Source: DASUPK01 sp963743575 (lineage in GTDB: Bacteria > Actinomycetota > Thermoleophilia > Solirubrobacterales > 70-9). From it: DNA of 64,000 bases. The stretch's first letter is position 1; each line of letters opens with the position of its first letter. The notes under the pieces are model-generated. The model was not told the origin of the DNA and made no database searches. It worked only from the letters and a program-made list of their open reading frames with translations. The DNA lies in contig CAVUQC010000007.1 of NCBI GenBank assembly GCA_963743575.1, positions 744,001 to 808,000 of the forward strand, read 5' to 3'. The position numbers and the translations under genes are program-made. This document shows, piece by piece, positions 31,472 through 39,222 of this stretch.

Positions 31472-33931
31472 ATGCGACGTGTCTTGATCGCCGTTGGCGT
31501 TGTTGCGATTTTCCTGATGGGGGTCTGCGCGAGTGCGTTCGCCAAGGACCGCACGATCATCGCCAAGAACATCCTGCCCTCAGGCCAATACGGCGTGCCG
31601 GGGCCGCAGGCCGCGTCCCAGGCGATGCTCTACAACGCCCTGACGCCGCTGTTCGATCACGTCACCTCGAACGACATCAACGCGGACTTCAAGTCCGAGA
31701 AGCTCGGCGTTGACACCGACGGACCTGCCACCCAGGAGCCCGTCCCGTTCCCTGGCGTGACCCTCCTGCGAGATCGCTACGACGTCCCCCACATCTACGC
31801 GAACACCCACGTCGGCGGCGTGGAGACGGCGGGCTGGGTCGTCGCCGAAGACCGCGGTCTGCTGCTGGAGCAGGCCCGCTACAACTCGCGGGTCGCGGTG
31901 ATCGACGCTCCCGGGTTGAGCGCCATAGGGCTCACCTCGAGCCTGCAGAGCTTCAAGCCGAGCGCCGAGACGGAGGCGGTCGTCTCGGAGGAGACCAAGG
32001 CGCTGCAGAACGCCGGCAAGGAGGGCAAGGCCGTCCTCCGCGACATCGACAGCTTCGACACTGGGATCAACGCCTACCTGTCGGCCACCCACTCGCCCAA
32101 CGCCCCCTGGACGCGCAATGACGTCTATGCCGTCAACGCGCTGAAGGGTCAGTTCCTCGGCCAGGGCGGCGGCCGCGAGGCGCTGGACTCGGAGTTCTTG
32201 AGCGGCCTCGAGCAGCAACTCGGCAAGGGACGCGGGTTCCAGGCGTACAACGACATGCGCCAGTTCAAGAACCCGCGCAGCGTCACCTCCATCAAGGGCA
32301 ACTTCCCATACGGGCACATCCCGCGGAAGCATCCCGGCAGCGTCGTCCTCGACAACAACAGCTTCACGGCCACCCCGGCCGTGCCGGCGAGCGTCGCCCG
32401 CAAGTTCGCCCCGCCGCAGGAACCTGTCCAGGCGAGCAACGAGCTGATGGTGACGGGCCAGCACTCGAGCACCGGTCATCCGATCCTGGTCGGTGGCCCG
32501 CAGATCAGCTACTTCTTCCCCGGCCTGGTCCTCGAGATGGACATGCACGCCCCGGGCCTGCACTGGCGCGGCGCGACCTCGGCGCCCTTCCCCGGCTACC
32601 TGCTGATCGGCCGCACCGCGCGCTTCTCGACGACGCTGACCTCAGCGAGCAGCGACATCATCGACCAGTACGCGGAGACGCTCTGCGGCGGCAGCACTCA
32701 GAAGTACATGTACAAGGGCAAGTGCCGCGACATGGGCCATTTCAACGCGGGAACACTGAACGGAGACCCGGTCAACTTCCTGACCACGGTGCACGGACCG
32801 GTCCAGGGCTACGGGCGGGTCAACGGACGCACTGTCGCGATCTCGCAGAAGCGCTCGAGCTACCTGAAGGACGTCCTCGACCAGCTCTTCAACCGCCGCC
32901 TTTCCGACGGGCAGGTGAAGAGCCCGAAGACCTTCTTCAAGGCCGCCTCGCTGACGCCGCAGACGTTCAACTCCTTCTACATCGACAACAAGCACATCGC
33001 GATGTACACGAGCGGACGTGACCCGATCCGGCCGTCGAGCGTCGACCCGGGCCTGCCCACGAAGGGCACCGGCAAGTACGAGTGGCGCGGGTTCCTCCCC
33101 TCCATGGCGCACATGCACGGCAAGGACAACAAGAGCGGCTTCATGACGAACTGGAACAACGGCGCCGCGCGCGGCTTCGGCGCGGCTGACGACGAGTGGA
33201 ACCGCAACGGTTCCGTCGGCCGGGTCAACCTCCTCCGATTCAACCTCAAGAGGCTGAAGAAGAAGGGGCGCTGGTCACCCGCCACGATCGCCTCCGCGAT
33301 GAATGCCTCCGCCACCCAGGACGTCCGCGCGATCGTGATGCTGCCGCTTCTCGACAAGCTCCTGCGCGGCACCACCGCGCCGTCGCCGCTCGCCCAGCAG
33401 ATGCTGGACCTGATGAACCAGTGGCGCCAGCACGGTGGCAATAGGCTCGACCTGAACAACGACGGCCTGATCGACTATCCGGGCGCGGCGATCATGGACG
33501 CCGCCTATCCGAACATCGTCGACAACGAGCTCGCAGCGCGCCTGGGACAGACCCTGCTGCCGCAGCTGGACAGCCTCTCGAGCCGCTTCGACGCTCCTCC
33601 CGGCGGCCAGTACTCAGGCTGGTACCAGTACTTCGACCGCGACATCCGCGCCCTGCTGCACAGGAAGGGCAAGAACGGCAAGAAGGGCCGGTTGCCGGAT
33701 CAGTTCAACCTGACCTACTGCGGCAAGGGCCACCTGAGCCTCTGCCGCTCGGAGGTCTGGACCGCGATCCAGGCGGCGGGCAATCAGCTCGCCAACCAGC
33801 AGGGCCCGGACCCCTCGGCGTGGCGCGCGAGCGCGACCGACGAGGAGATCCACTTCAGCCCGCTGCCGCTGCTCACCATGGCCTATACGAACAGGCCGAG
33901 CGGGATCCAGCAGGTCATCTCCTTCAAGTAA
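31472..33931 (+). CDS. Secreted penicillin acylase family Ntn-hydrolase
   Basis: An 819-aa precursor with a signal peptide (VLIAVGVVAIFLMGVCASAFA). The alpha part has VTLLRDRYDVPHIYANTHVG and GWVVAEDRGLLLEQAR. The beta part should begin at Ser322 in QASNELMVTG, the Ser-Asn pair expected of the autocatalytic nucleophile, followed by STGHPILVGGPQ. An EF-hand-like calcium loop DLNNDGLID occurs at residues 660-668. The family includes penicillin acylases and acyl-homoserine lactone acylases; the substrate is not readable. GAGAGGAGAG lies ten bases before ATG 31472. A second, membrane-anchored homologue is at 43965. Confidence 0.85.
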   Translation: MRRVLIAVGVVAIFLMGVCASAFAKDRTIIAKNILPSGQYGVPGPQAASQAMLYNALTPLFDHVTSNDINADFKSEKLGVDTDGPATQEPVPFPGVTLLRDRYDVPHIYANTHVGGVETAGWVVAEDRGLLLEQARYNSRVAVIDAPGLSAIGLTSSLQSFKPSAETEAVVSEETKALQNAGKEGKAVLRDIDSFDTGINAYLSATHSPNAPWTRNDVYAVNALKGQFLGQGGGREALDSEFLSGLEQQLGKGRGFQAYNDMRQFKNPRSVTSIKGNFPYGHIPRKHPGSVVLDNNSFTATPAVPASVARKFAPPQEPVQASNELMVTGQHSSTGHPILVGGPQISYFFPGLVLEMDMHAPGLHWRGATSAPFPGYLLIGRTARFSTTLTSASSDIIDQYAETLCGGSTQKYMYKGKCRDMGHFNAGTLNGDPVNFLTTVHGPVQGYGRVNGRTVAISQKRSSYLKDVLDQLFNRRLSDGQVKSPKTFFKAASLTPQTFNSFYIDNKHIAMYTSGRDPIRPSSVDPGLPTKGTGKYEWRGFLPSMAHMHGKDNKSGFMTNWNNGAARGFGAADDEWNRNGSVGRVNLLRFNLKRLKKKGRWSPATIASAMNASATQDVRAIVMLPLLDKLLRGTTAPSPLAQQMLDLMNQWRQHGGNRLDLNNDGLIDYPGAAIMDAAYPNIVDNELAARLGQTLLPQLDSLSSRFDAPPGGQYSGWYQYFDRDIRALLHRKGKNGKKGRLPDQFNLTYCGKGHLSLCRSEVWTAIQAAGNQLANQQGPDPSAWRASATDEEIHFSPLPLLTMAYTNRPSGIQQVISFK

Positions 33932-33944
33932 GAATCCGCGTCGG

Positions 33945-34730
33945 ATGCCGGCGCGGAAGAAGAAGGTGGTCGGGGCGCACGTGGCCCCAGGGAAGCCGCT
34001 GAAGGAGGCGAAGGAGATCGGCGCCGACTGCGTCCAGATCTTTCTCTCCGACCCTCAGGGCTGGAAGAAGCCGCCGCCCCGCAAGGATGCCGAGGAGCTG
34101 CGCAACTCGAAGGTTCCGCTCTACGTGCACGCCCCGTACCTGATCAACGTCTGCTCCCCTCGCAACAACGTCCGTTACGGGTCGCGCAAGATCCTCCAGC
34201 AGACCTGCGATGCCGCCGCCGAGGTCGGCGCGGCCGCGGTGATCGTCCACGGGGGCCATGCCGACGATGACGTCGCAGAGGGGGTCGGGCGGTGGATTCG
34301 CACTCTCGAGATGCTCACCACCGAGGTGCCGGTCTACCTCGAGAACACGGCCGGAGGAAAGAACGCCGTGGCCCGCCGCTTCGACGCCCTAGCCCGCCTC
34401 TGGGAGGGCATCTCGAAGATGAAGACGGACGTCGAGATCGGCTTCTGCTTCGACACCTGCCACGCGCACGCCGCCGGCGAGGATCTCTCGGACGCTGTGG
34501 ATCGCGTCCGGAAGATCGTCGGCCGGATCGACCTGCTCCACGCCAATGACTCCCGCGATCCGGCCGGCACCGGCGCCGACCGGCACGCCAACCTCGGGAA
34601 GGGTGAGATCGGGGCGGACGTGCTGAGCGCGATGATCGAGTCCGCCGGCCCGCCCGTCGTCGTCGAGACGCCGGGGGGCCCGAAGGCGATGCACGCTGAC
34701 ATCGAGTTCGTGCGAAGGACGCTGGCCTAG
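33945..34730 (+). CDS. nfo: Endonuclease IV (AP endonuclease)
   Basis: A 261-aa TIM-barrel protein of the AP endonuclease 2 family: KKVVGAHVAPGKPLKEAKEIGADCVQIFLSD, VHAPYLINVCSP, VIVHGGH, YLENTAGG, IGFCFDTCHAHAAGED, LLHANDSRDPAGTGADRHANLGKGEIG and VVVETPGG. All metal-binding His/Asp/Glu segments are present. It cuts DNA 5' to abasic sites in base-excision repair. It starts 13 bases after the penicillin acylase stop and shares a CTAG stop with ltrA. Confidence 0.94.
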   Translation: MPARKKKVVGAHVAPGKPLKEAKEIGADCVQIFLSDPQGWKKPPPRKDAEELRNSKVPLYVHAPYLINVCSPRNNVRYGSRKILQQTCDAAAEVGAAAVIVHGGHADDDVAEGVGRWIRTLEMLTTEVPVYLENTAGGKNAVARRFDALARLWEGISKMKTDVEIGFCFDTCHAHAAGEDLSDAVDRVRKIVGRIDLLHANDSRDPAGTGADRHANLGKGEIGADVLSAMIESAGPPVVVETPGGPKAMHADIEFVRRTLA

Positions 34731-35902
34731 CCGGCGGTCGCCTCGGCCGGGCGGGGCTCCCTGATGAGCTCGATGGCCAGGCAGATCCAGAGAGGCACCA
34801 CCAGGGCGAGGAGCTGGGCGAGGGCCGACGTCGCTGTGCCGAGCGGGATCGTGGCGAGAGCGAGGACCAGCGCGAGCGCTCGCCAGGGCTTGAACGGGAG
34901 GCTCAGGAACCACCGGAAGAGCGCGTGCCCGCCGAGATAGAGCGCCGTCCCGCCACCCAGCTCCAGGGCCCGCGCGAAGCTGAGCGAGTCGAAAGCGTGT
35001 CCGATCGCGCGCTCGAGCCCCGCGGCCAGGCAGACGATCCCCAGCAGCATCACCAGATGGGCCCAGTAGTAGGCCAGGTTCGTGTCGAAGAAGTCACGCT
35101 TCGTCGGCCTCATGCGCCGGAGGGCGCCCTCCGCCTCGGCGTCATCCCCGCCGAAGTAGACCCACCAGAGCTCCGCGCTCAGGATGAGGCCGAGGGTGGC
35201 CACCGCAAGCACCTTGCCGCTGATCTCGATGTGGGAGGCGCCGATGCCCACCGCGACCACCGACTCGCCGAGGGCCACCATCACGACGAGCCCATGCCGC
35301 TCCACGAAATGGCCGGGCCTGATCCATCCCGCACCCTCGGGAACCATCGCCGGGACCACCGCGAAGATCGCCACGGCAACGCCCCAGAGCACGTACTCCG
35401 CGGTCCCGCCGATGATCGCGCCGATCAAGATCAGGACTCCGGCGAGGACGTTCATCCGCGCGAAGCTCCAGACGCCGGCGACGCTCCAGCTCGCGGACTG
35501 CATGTAGAGCACCGTGTGCACGGCGATCACCGCCAGGTACGCGCAGGCGAAGACCACCCCGTTGTCGCCGAACGCCGTCGGGATGGTCAGCGAGATCACG
35601 AAGAAGGCAAGCATCCCGCCGAGCAGCGGCAGGCGTAGGGCGGTCCGGTTCGGAGGCACGGCGTTGGTGAGCCAGGCGAACGCGCCGTACATCCACCAGA
35701 TCGCCGTCAGCATCAGAACGACCTGCCCGAGCGCCTCGCCGGTCGGGTGGTGGACGAGGACGGCGGTCAGCTGCGTGATCGTGAAGACGAAGACGAGGTC
35801 GAAGAAGAGCTCGATGGATGAGACCCTGAGCTCTCCCTCCCCCTCCACCGGCGCGCTCGCGCTTTCCGTCATGCGAGTCATATTCGTTACCAAGTCGGTC
35901 AT
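34727..35902 (-). CDS. ltrA: LtrA family membrane protein
   Basis: A 391-aa polytopic protein carrying the LtrA signature VSSIELFFDLVFVFTITQL near the N-terminus and many hydrophobic segments (for example VVMVALGESVVAVGIGA). LtrA was named for a low-temperature requirement in Listeria; the biochemical function is unknown. ATG 35902 is the longest start; Met codons ten residues further are alternatives. It is convergent with nfo and divergent from the YhaM-like gene. Confidence 0.88.
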   Translation of the reverse strand: MTDLVTNMTRMTESASAPVEGEGELRVSSIELFFDLVFVFTITQLTAVLVHHPTGEALGQVVLMLTAIWWMYGAFAWLTNAVPPNRTALRLPLLGGMLAFFVISLTIPTAFGDNGVVFACAYLAVIAVHTVLYMQSASWSVAGVWSFARMNVLAGVLILIGAIIGGTAEYVLWGVAVAIFAVVPAMVPEGAGWIRPGHFVERHGLVVMVALGESVVAVGIGASHIEISGKVLAVATLGLILSAELWWVYFGGDDAEAEGALRRMRPTKRDFFDTNLAYYWAHLVMLLGIVCLAAGLERAIGHAFDSLSFARALELGGGTALYLGGHALFRWFLSLPFKPWRALALVLALATIPLGTATSALAQLLALVVPLWICLAIELIREPRPAEATAG

Positions 35903-35949
35903 CTCGCCGGGCCGTCCTGTCCGCGGCCGCCTCTAATTTCAGTGAGGAG

Positions 35950-36963
35950 ATGGCTGAGAGCCTTTTCGAGAATGGCAGCGGGGCCACCCCGCCCGAGCCC
36001 GGCCCGACGCGGCTCCTACGCGAGATGTCGGACGGCGACCAGATCACCGGCGCGTTCGTCGTCCGCGAGCGGGAGCGGCGCCAGAAGCGCAACGGCGAGG
36101 ACTTTCTCCGGGTCGTGCTCGCGGACAAAACCGGGACCGTCCCCGCGATCGCTTGGGACGGCGTCGCGGAGTGCTTCGAGACCTGCGCCCCCGGCTCGAT
36201 CGTGATCGTCCGTGGCAGCTTCGCGGTCCACCCGCAGTTCGGCAAGCAGATCAAGCTGGTTGCAGTGCGCGCCGCCGGGCCCGACGAGTACGACGAGGAG
36301 CAGCTGGCCGAGGGGCCCCTGCGCTCGGTGGACCTGCTCGAGGCCGACCTGCGCGAGCTGATCGGAACGGTCCAGAACGCCTCGCTTCACCAACTGCTCG
36401 ACCGCTTCTTCGGCGCGGGGACCGAGTCCTGGGCGCGGTTCCGCGACGCGCCCGCCGCGAAGCACTATCACCAGGCCTACGCGGGAGGGCTGCTGGAGCA
36501 CACCCTCTCCGTCGCCCAGGCCGTCAGCGCGGCCGCCAACTTCTTCCCCGGCATCGACCGCGAGATCGCGGTGACCGGCGCGATGCTCCACGACATCGGC
36601 AAGACCGAGGCCTACAACGACGATCCACTCGCCATCGAGCTGACCGACGAGGGCCGCCTCGAGGGTGAGATCCCGCGCGGCTACTACAAGGTCCGCCGCG
36701 AGATCGAGGACATCGAGGGCTTCGACCCGGGGCTCGCCCAGGCGATCCTCCACATCATCCTCTCGCACCACGGCCAGCTCGAGCATGGCTCACCCGTCGT
36801 TCCCGCAACCCGTGAAGCAACCCTGGTGCACTCGATCGACAACCTGGGCGGCAAGCTCGGCAGCTTCGACCGCCTCGAGAAGGAGCTCGCCGACGGCGAG
36901 AGCTGGTCCCGCTTCGACCGCGGCATCGACGGCTCGGCGTTCTTCGGCTCGCGCGCCGCCTAG
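35950..36963 (+). CDS. OB-fold and HD-domain 3'-5' exoribonuclease, YhaM family
   Basis: A 337-aa protein with an N-terminal OB-fold (DGDQITGAFVVRERERRQKRNGEDFLRVVLADKTGT) and a C-terminal HD domain: HYHQAYAGGLLEHTLSVA, AMLHDIGKTEAY, and ILSHHGQLEHGS. The domain order and length are those of YhaM, a 3'-5' exonuclease for single-stranded RNA and DNA. GAGGAG lies just before ATG 35950. Copy 2 of the dispersed repeat begins in its stop codon. Confidence 0.9.
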   Translation: MAESLFENGSGATPPEPGPTRLLREMSDGDQITGAFVVRERERRQKRNGEDFLRVVLADKTGTVPAIAWDGVAECFETCAPGSIVIVRGSFAVHPQFGKQIKLVAVRAAGPDEYDEEQLAEGPLRSVDLLEADLRELIGTVQNASLHQLLDRFFGAGTESWARFRDAPAAKHYHQAYAGGLLEHTLSVAQAVSAAANFFPGIDREIAVTGAMLHDIGKTEAYNDDPLAIELTDEGRLEGEIPRGYYKVRREIEDIEGFDPGLAQAILHIILSHHGQLEHGSPVVPATREATLVHSIDNLGGKLGSFDRLEKELADGESWSRFDRGIDGSAFFGSRAA

Positions 36964-37060
36964 CGGCCACCAGGCCGCTCCACTTCGGAGCGGAGGGCGA
37001 AGCCCGTAGCGACTTATGTGGGGCGGCCGCTTGTGGCCGCGATCTGATGGCGAAGCCATC
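36962..37060 (+). repeat. Dispersed multi-hairpin element, copy 2
   Basis: This is the best-formed copy. Hairpins are: AGCGGCC/GGCCGCT (36962-36968, 36973-36979), which excludes CCGCTCC/GGAGCGG (36975-36981, 36987-36993); GGGC-gaa-GCCC (36995-37005); an unpaired linker GTAGCGACTTATGTGG (from 37006); GCGGCC/GGCCGC (37023-37028, 37035-37040); and GATGGC-gaa-GCCATC (37046-37060). The first base is in the yhaM-like stop codon, so the element would be carried at the end of that transcript. Confidence 0.8.
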
Positions 37061-37117
37061 CCTCGAACCCGCTCCGGCGTAGTACGCAGGCAAACCAACG
37101 CGAGAAGGGATGACTCG

Positions 37118-37306
37118 ATGTTGAACAGGACCGGCAGGTGGATCGTCGCGGGGATCGCGGCGCTGGCCCTTGCGGTCGGCGGCGCGGGCGTCGCTTTCGC
37201 GGGACACCATCACCACCACCATCACCACGGGATTCCCCAGCACAACGGCGGGGACCATGACGCCGACAACAACGGCGGGCCCAGCGACGGCGACGGCAAC
37301 ACCTAG
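37118..37306 (+). CDS. Secreted small peptide with eight consecutive His
   Basis: A 62-aa pre-protein: MLNRTGRWIV start, a clear signal peptide ending GVAFA (cleavage near residue 28), then eight His (residues 30-37) and a Gly/Asp/Asn-rich acidic tail (GGDHDADNNGGPSDGDGNT). The mature peptide would be about 34 residues and should bind Ni, Cu or Zn ions. GAGAAGGGA lies about eight bases before ATG 37118. It resembles no family that I know. The next gene overlaps it by 50 bases in another frame. Confidence 0.7.
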   Translation: MLNRTGRWIVAGIAALALAVGGAGVAFAGHHHHHHHHGIPQHNGGDHDADNNGGPSDGDGNT

Positions 37307-37913
37307 GCCGATTCGCCGGCATCGGGCCCTCGTCGCCGCGCTCGCTCTGGCGGGCGCGGCGACGCTTGCCGCCTGCGGCGGCTCCGGCGGTGAGCCGGAG
37401 GGCGCCGAGCCTGCGGCACCGTCGAACGCGGTGGCATTCGCCTGGGTCCACCCGGATGGCCCCGGGCGCGGGTGGCGCACGAGGGCGCTGCCCTCCGGCG
37501 GCGCCACCCTGTCCTACCCCGCCGGCTGGCGGCTCAGCCAGACCGATCCGGGAACCGTGACCGCGACGCTCCACCGGGCGGGCCGAATCGACGGTTATCT
37601 GAACATCACCCCTCAGGGCGGCGACGAGACGCTCGCCAACTGGGCGAGCTTCCGGCCCGCCCACAATCGCGAAGAGGGAGACAGCGACCTGGTTCCCCTC
37701 GCCTCGGCCACCGGTCTCCGGTTCCATGCTGCGACGGGCTCCTGCGTGAAGGATCGCTACGCGACCGAGACGAACCGGCACTACGTGGAGATCGCCTGCA
37801 TCGTCCGGGGTCGCACCTCGACGACCGTGATCGTCGGCGCGGCACCGCCCTCGCTCTGGGACCGCTATTCGCCGGCGATCGAGCGGTCGATCTCCAGCTT
37901 CTCCGTCACCTAG
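37257..37913 (+). CDS. Lipoprotein of unknown function
   Basis: A 218-aa lipoprotein precursor. ATG 37257 is preceded by GGCGGGG; it is the only usable start upstream of the export signal, because no ATG, GTG or TTG follows in frame. The signal ALVAALALAGAATLAAC ends in a LAAC lipobox. The mature domain is about 170 residues (LPSGGATLSYPAGWRLS, GYLNITPQGGDETLANW, HYVEIACIVRGRTSTTVIVGA) and probably a PsbP/MOG1-like beta sandwich (inference). It overlaps the His-rich gene by 50 bases, implying coupling. Confidence 0.72.
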   Translation: MTPTTTAGPATATATPRPIRRHRALVAALALAGAATLAACGGSGGEPEGAEPAAPSNAVAFAWVHPDGPGRGWRTRALPSGGATLSYPAGWRLSQTDPGTVTATLHRAGRIDGYLNITPQGGDETLANWASFRPAHNREEGDSDLVPLASATGLRFHAATGSCVKDRYATETNRHYVEIACIVRGRTSTTVIVGAAPPSLWDRYSPAIERSISSFSVT

Positions 37914-37926
37914 CGGCCCCTCTGTA

Positions 37927-37932
37927 TAGCTT
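37927..37932 (+). promoter_or_regulatory. -10-like box of the 37939 gene
   Basis: TAGCTT, overlapping TATAGC, lies six bases before GTG 37939 in the 25-base gap after the lipoprotein gene. Confidence 0.35.
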
Positions 37933-37938
37933 TGCCCC

Positions 37939-38748
37939 GTGGAGATCCAGCGGGGCAAGTACCTGCGGCAGGTCATGGCGAGCCCGGTCGCCCTGATCTC
38001 GCTGCTGGTTGCCGCCGGCGCGGCCGGCGTCGCGGGTGCGGTCGCGGCTGGCGCGGCCGTCGGGGCTGCCGCAGCGGCCGCAGCCGCACTCTTCTGGTTT
38101 CTGACCGTGCTCGGAATCGCCATCCGGCGGGCAAACAACGCCTTCTACGAGGCCTACGCCGAGCAGCGCGGCCTGCGCTGGGAACACAACGGCATCGTGC
38201 CGCCGTCCACGCCGTTGCTGCGGCGTGGAGACAGCCGTCGCGTGGACGAGATGTTCGCGGGAACCCTCCCGGGCGGGCTCAACGGCGAGCTGGCGCTCTA
38301 CACCTATGAGGAGCGAAGCTCCGGAGGCTCGGGCGGACACGCGAAGGAGATCCACCACTTCACGATCGTCGTCAGCGACCTGCCGGGCCTCGAGGGGAGG
38401 CTGCCCGGCCTGTTCGTGCAGCGCCGCTCGGGCTTTCGGTTCCTGGATGGAGCCGAGGACGTCTTCCGCTCGACTCAGCGGATCGAGCTGGAGAGTGAGG
38501 TGCTCGACCGGAAATGCGAGATCTTCGCCGATCGGCGCTGCGATGCGAACTGGCTGCGCCAGCTCTTCTCGCCGAGCTTCGTCGAATTCCTCGCCGAGGG
38601 CTCCCCCGAGAGCTTCGCCTTCGAGGTCGAGAACGGGACCCTCTGCATCAACGTCAACCGGCATCGCGGCAAGGCGGCCGAGCTCGATCAGATCTGCGAA
38701 GCAGCGGCAACCGTCGCGAAACGGATCATCGACGAAGCGGCCGAGTAG
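37939..38748 (+). CDS. Membrane-anchored protein of unknown function
   Basis: A 269-aa protein with a hydrophobic Ala/Gly-rich N-terminal region (residues ~15-65, one or two membrane segments) and a soluble C-terminal domain of about 200 residues (NNAFYEAYAEQRGLRWEHNG, EIHHFTIVVSDLPGLEGRLPGL, LCINVNRHRGKAAELDQICE). It is somewhat like DUF3137-type proteins, but this is not certain. GTG 37939 follows a TATAGC/TAGCTT box by six bases. It ends 12 bases from the convergent coiled-coil gene. Confidence 0.65.
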   Translation: MEIQRGKYLRQVMASPVALISLLVAAGAAGVAGAVAAGAAVGAAAAAAAALFWFLTVLGIAIRRANNAFYEAYAEQRGLRWEHNGIVPPSTPLLRRGDSRRVDEMFAGTLPGGLNGELALYTYEERSSGGSGGHAKEIHHFTIVVSDLPGLEGRLPGLFVQRRSGFRFLDGAEDVFRSTQRIELESEVLDRKCEIFADRRCDANWLRQLFSPSFVEFLAEGSPESFAFEVENGTLCINVNRHRGKAAELDQICEAAATVAKRIIDEAAE

Positions 38749-38760
38749 CCGGCCGGCGCC

Positions 38761-39078
38761 CTAGGGGCCGAAGCGCCTGGCGCAGCGCTGCAGGCGGTTC
38801 ACATTCTTGTGGGCGTGCTCCACGCAGTGCTGAAGCTTGTTCAGCTGGCTGAAGTCCGACTGCGAGCCGCCGTTTCCGGTCTTGACATTCTGCTGAAGCT
38901 GCTGCTGGGCATTCGCAACCTGCTGTTCGGCCTGCTGGAGCGGTTGCGAGAAGGAGTTGATCGCGTTGTTGGCGGTATCGGTTGCCGGCTTGATAGCGAA
39001 GACGTAGACGGCCGCCAGGATCCCCACGGTGACCAGCAGCCCGACCAGACGCAGGCCGATGTTCCCCAGGAAGTCCAC
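38761..39078 (-). CDS. Small membrane-anchored coiled-coil protein
   Basis: A 105-aa protein with one N-terminal membrane segment (LRLVGLLVTVGILAAVYVFAI), then a Gln-rich heptad-like region (QPLQQAEQQVANAQQQLQQ) and a basic Cys-containing end (HCVEHAHKNVNRLQRCARRF). GTG 39078 lies seven bases after TAGATT on the minus strand, which decides the start within a much longer open frame antisense to pafBC. Function unknown. Confidence 0.62.
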   Translation of the reverse strand: MDFLGNIGLRLVGLLVTVGILAAVYVFAIKPATDTANNAINSFSQPLQQAEQQVANAQQQLQQNVKTGNGGSQSDFSQLNKLQHCVEHAHKNVNRLQRCARRFGP

Positions 39079-39085
39079 GGGGCGC

Positions 39086-39091
39086 AATCTA
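39086..39091 (-). promoter_or_regulatory. -10 box of the coiled-coil gene
   Basis: TAGATT on the minus strand, seven bases before GTG 39078. Confidence 0.38.
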
Positions 39092-39207
39092 TCGGCGCGT
39101 CCCCAGCAGGGCCATGGGGACTTTTCCGAAGTCAATGCGCCCACGCAAATTGCGCAAATCGTTTCGGATCCGCGACCCTGGCGGATTGGTCGCCCACATC
39201 CCGCGTC

Positions 39208-39213
39208 TATTCT
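39208..39213 (+). promoter_or_regulatory. -10-like box of pafBC
   Basis: TATTCT lies nine bases before ATG 39223 and there is no ribosome-binding motif. A TTGCGCAA palindrome lies further upstream at 39150-39157. Confidence 0.38.
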
Positions 39214-39222
39214 GATTCGCGG

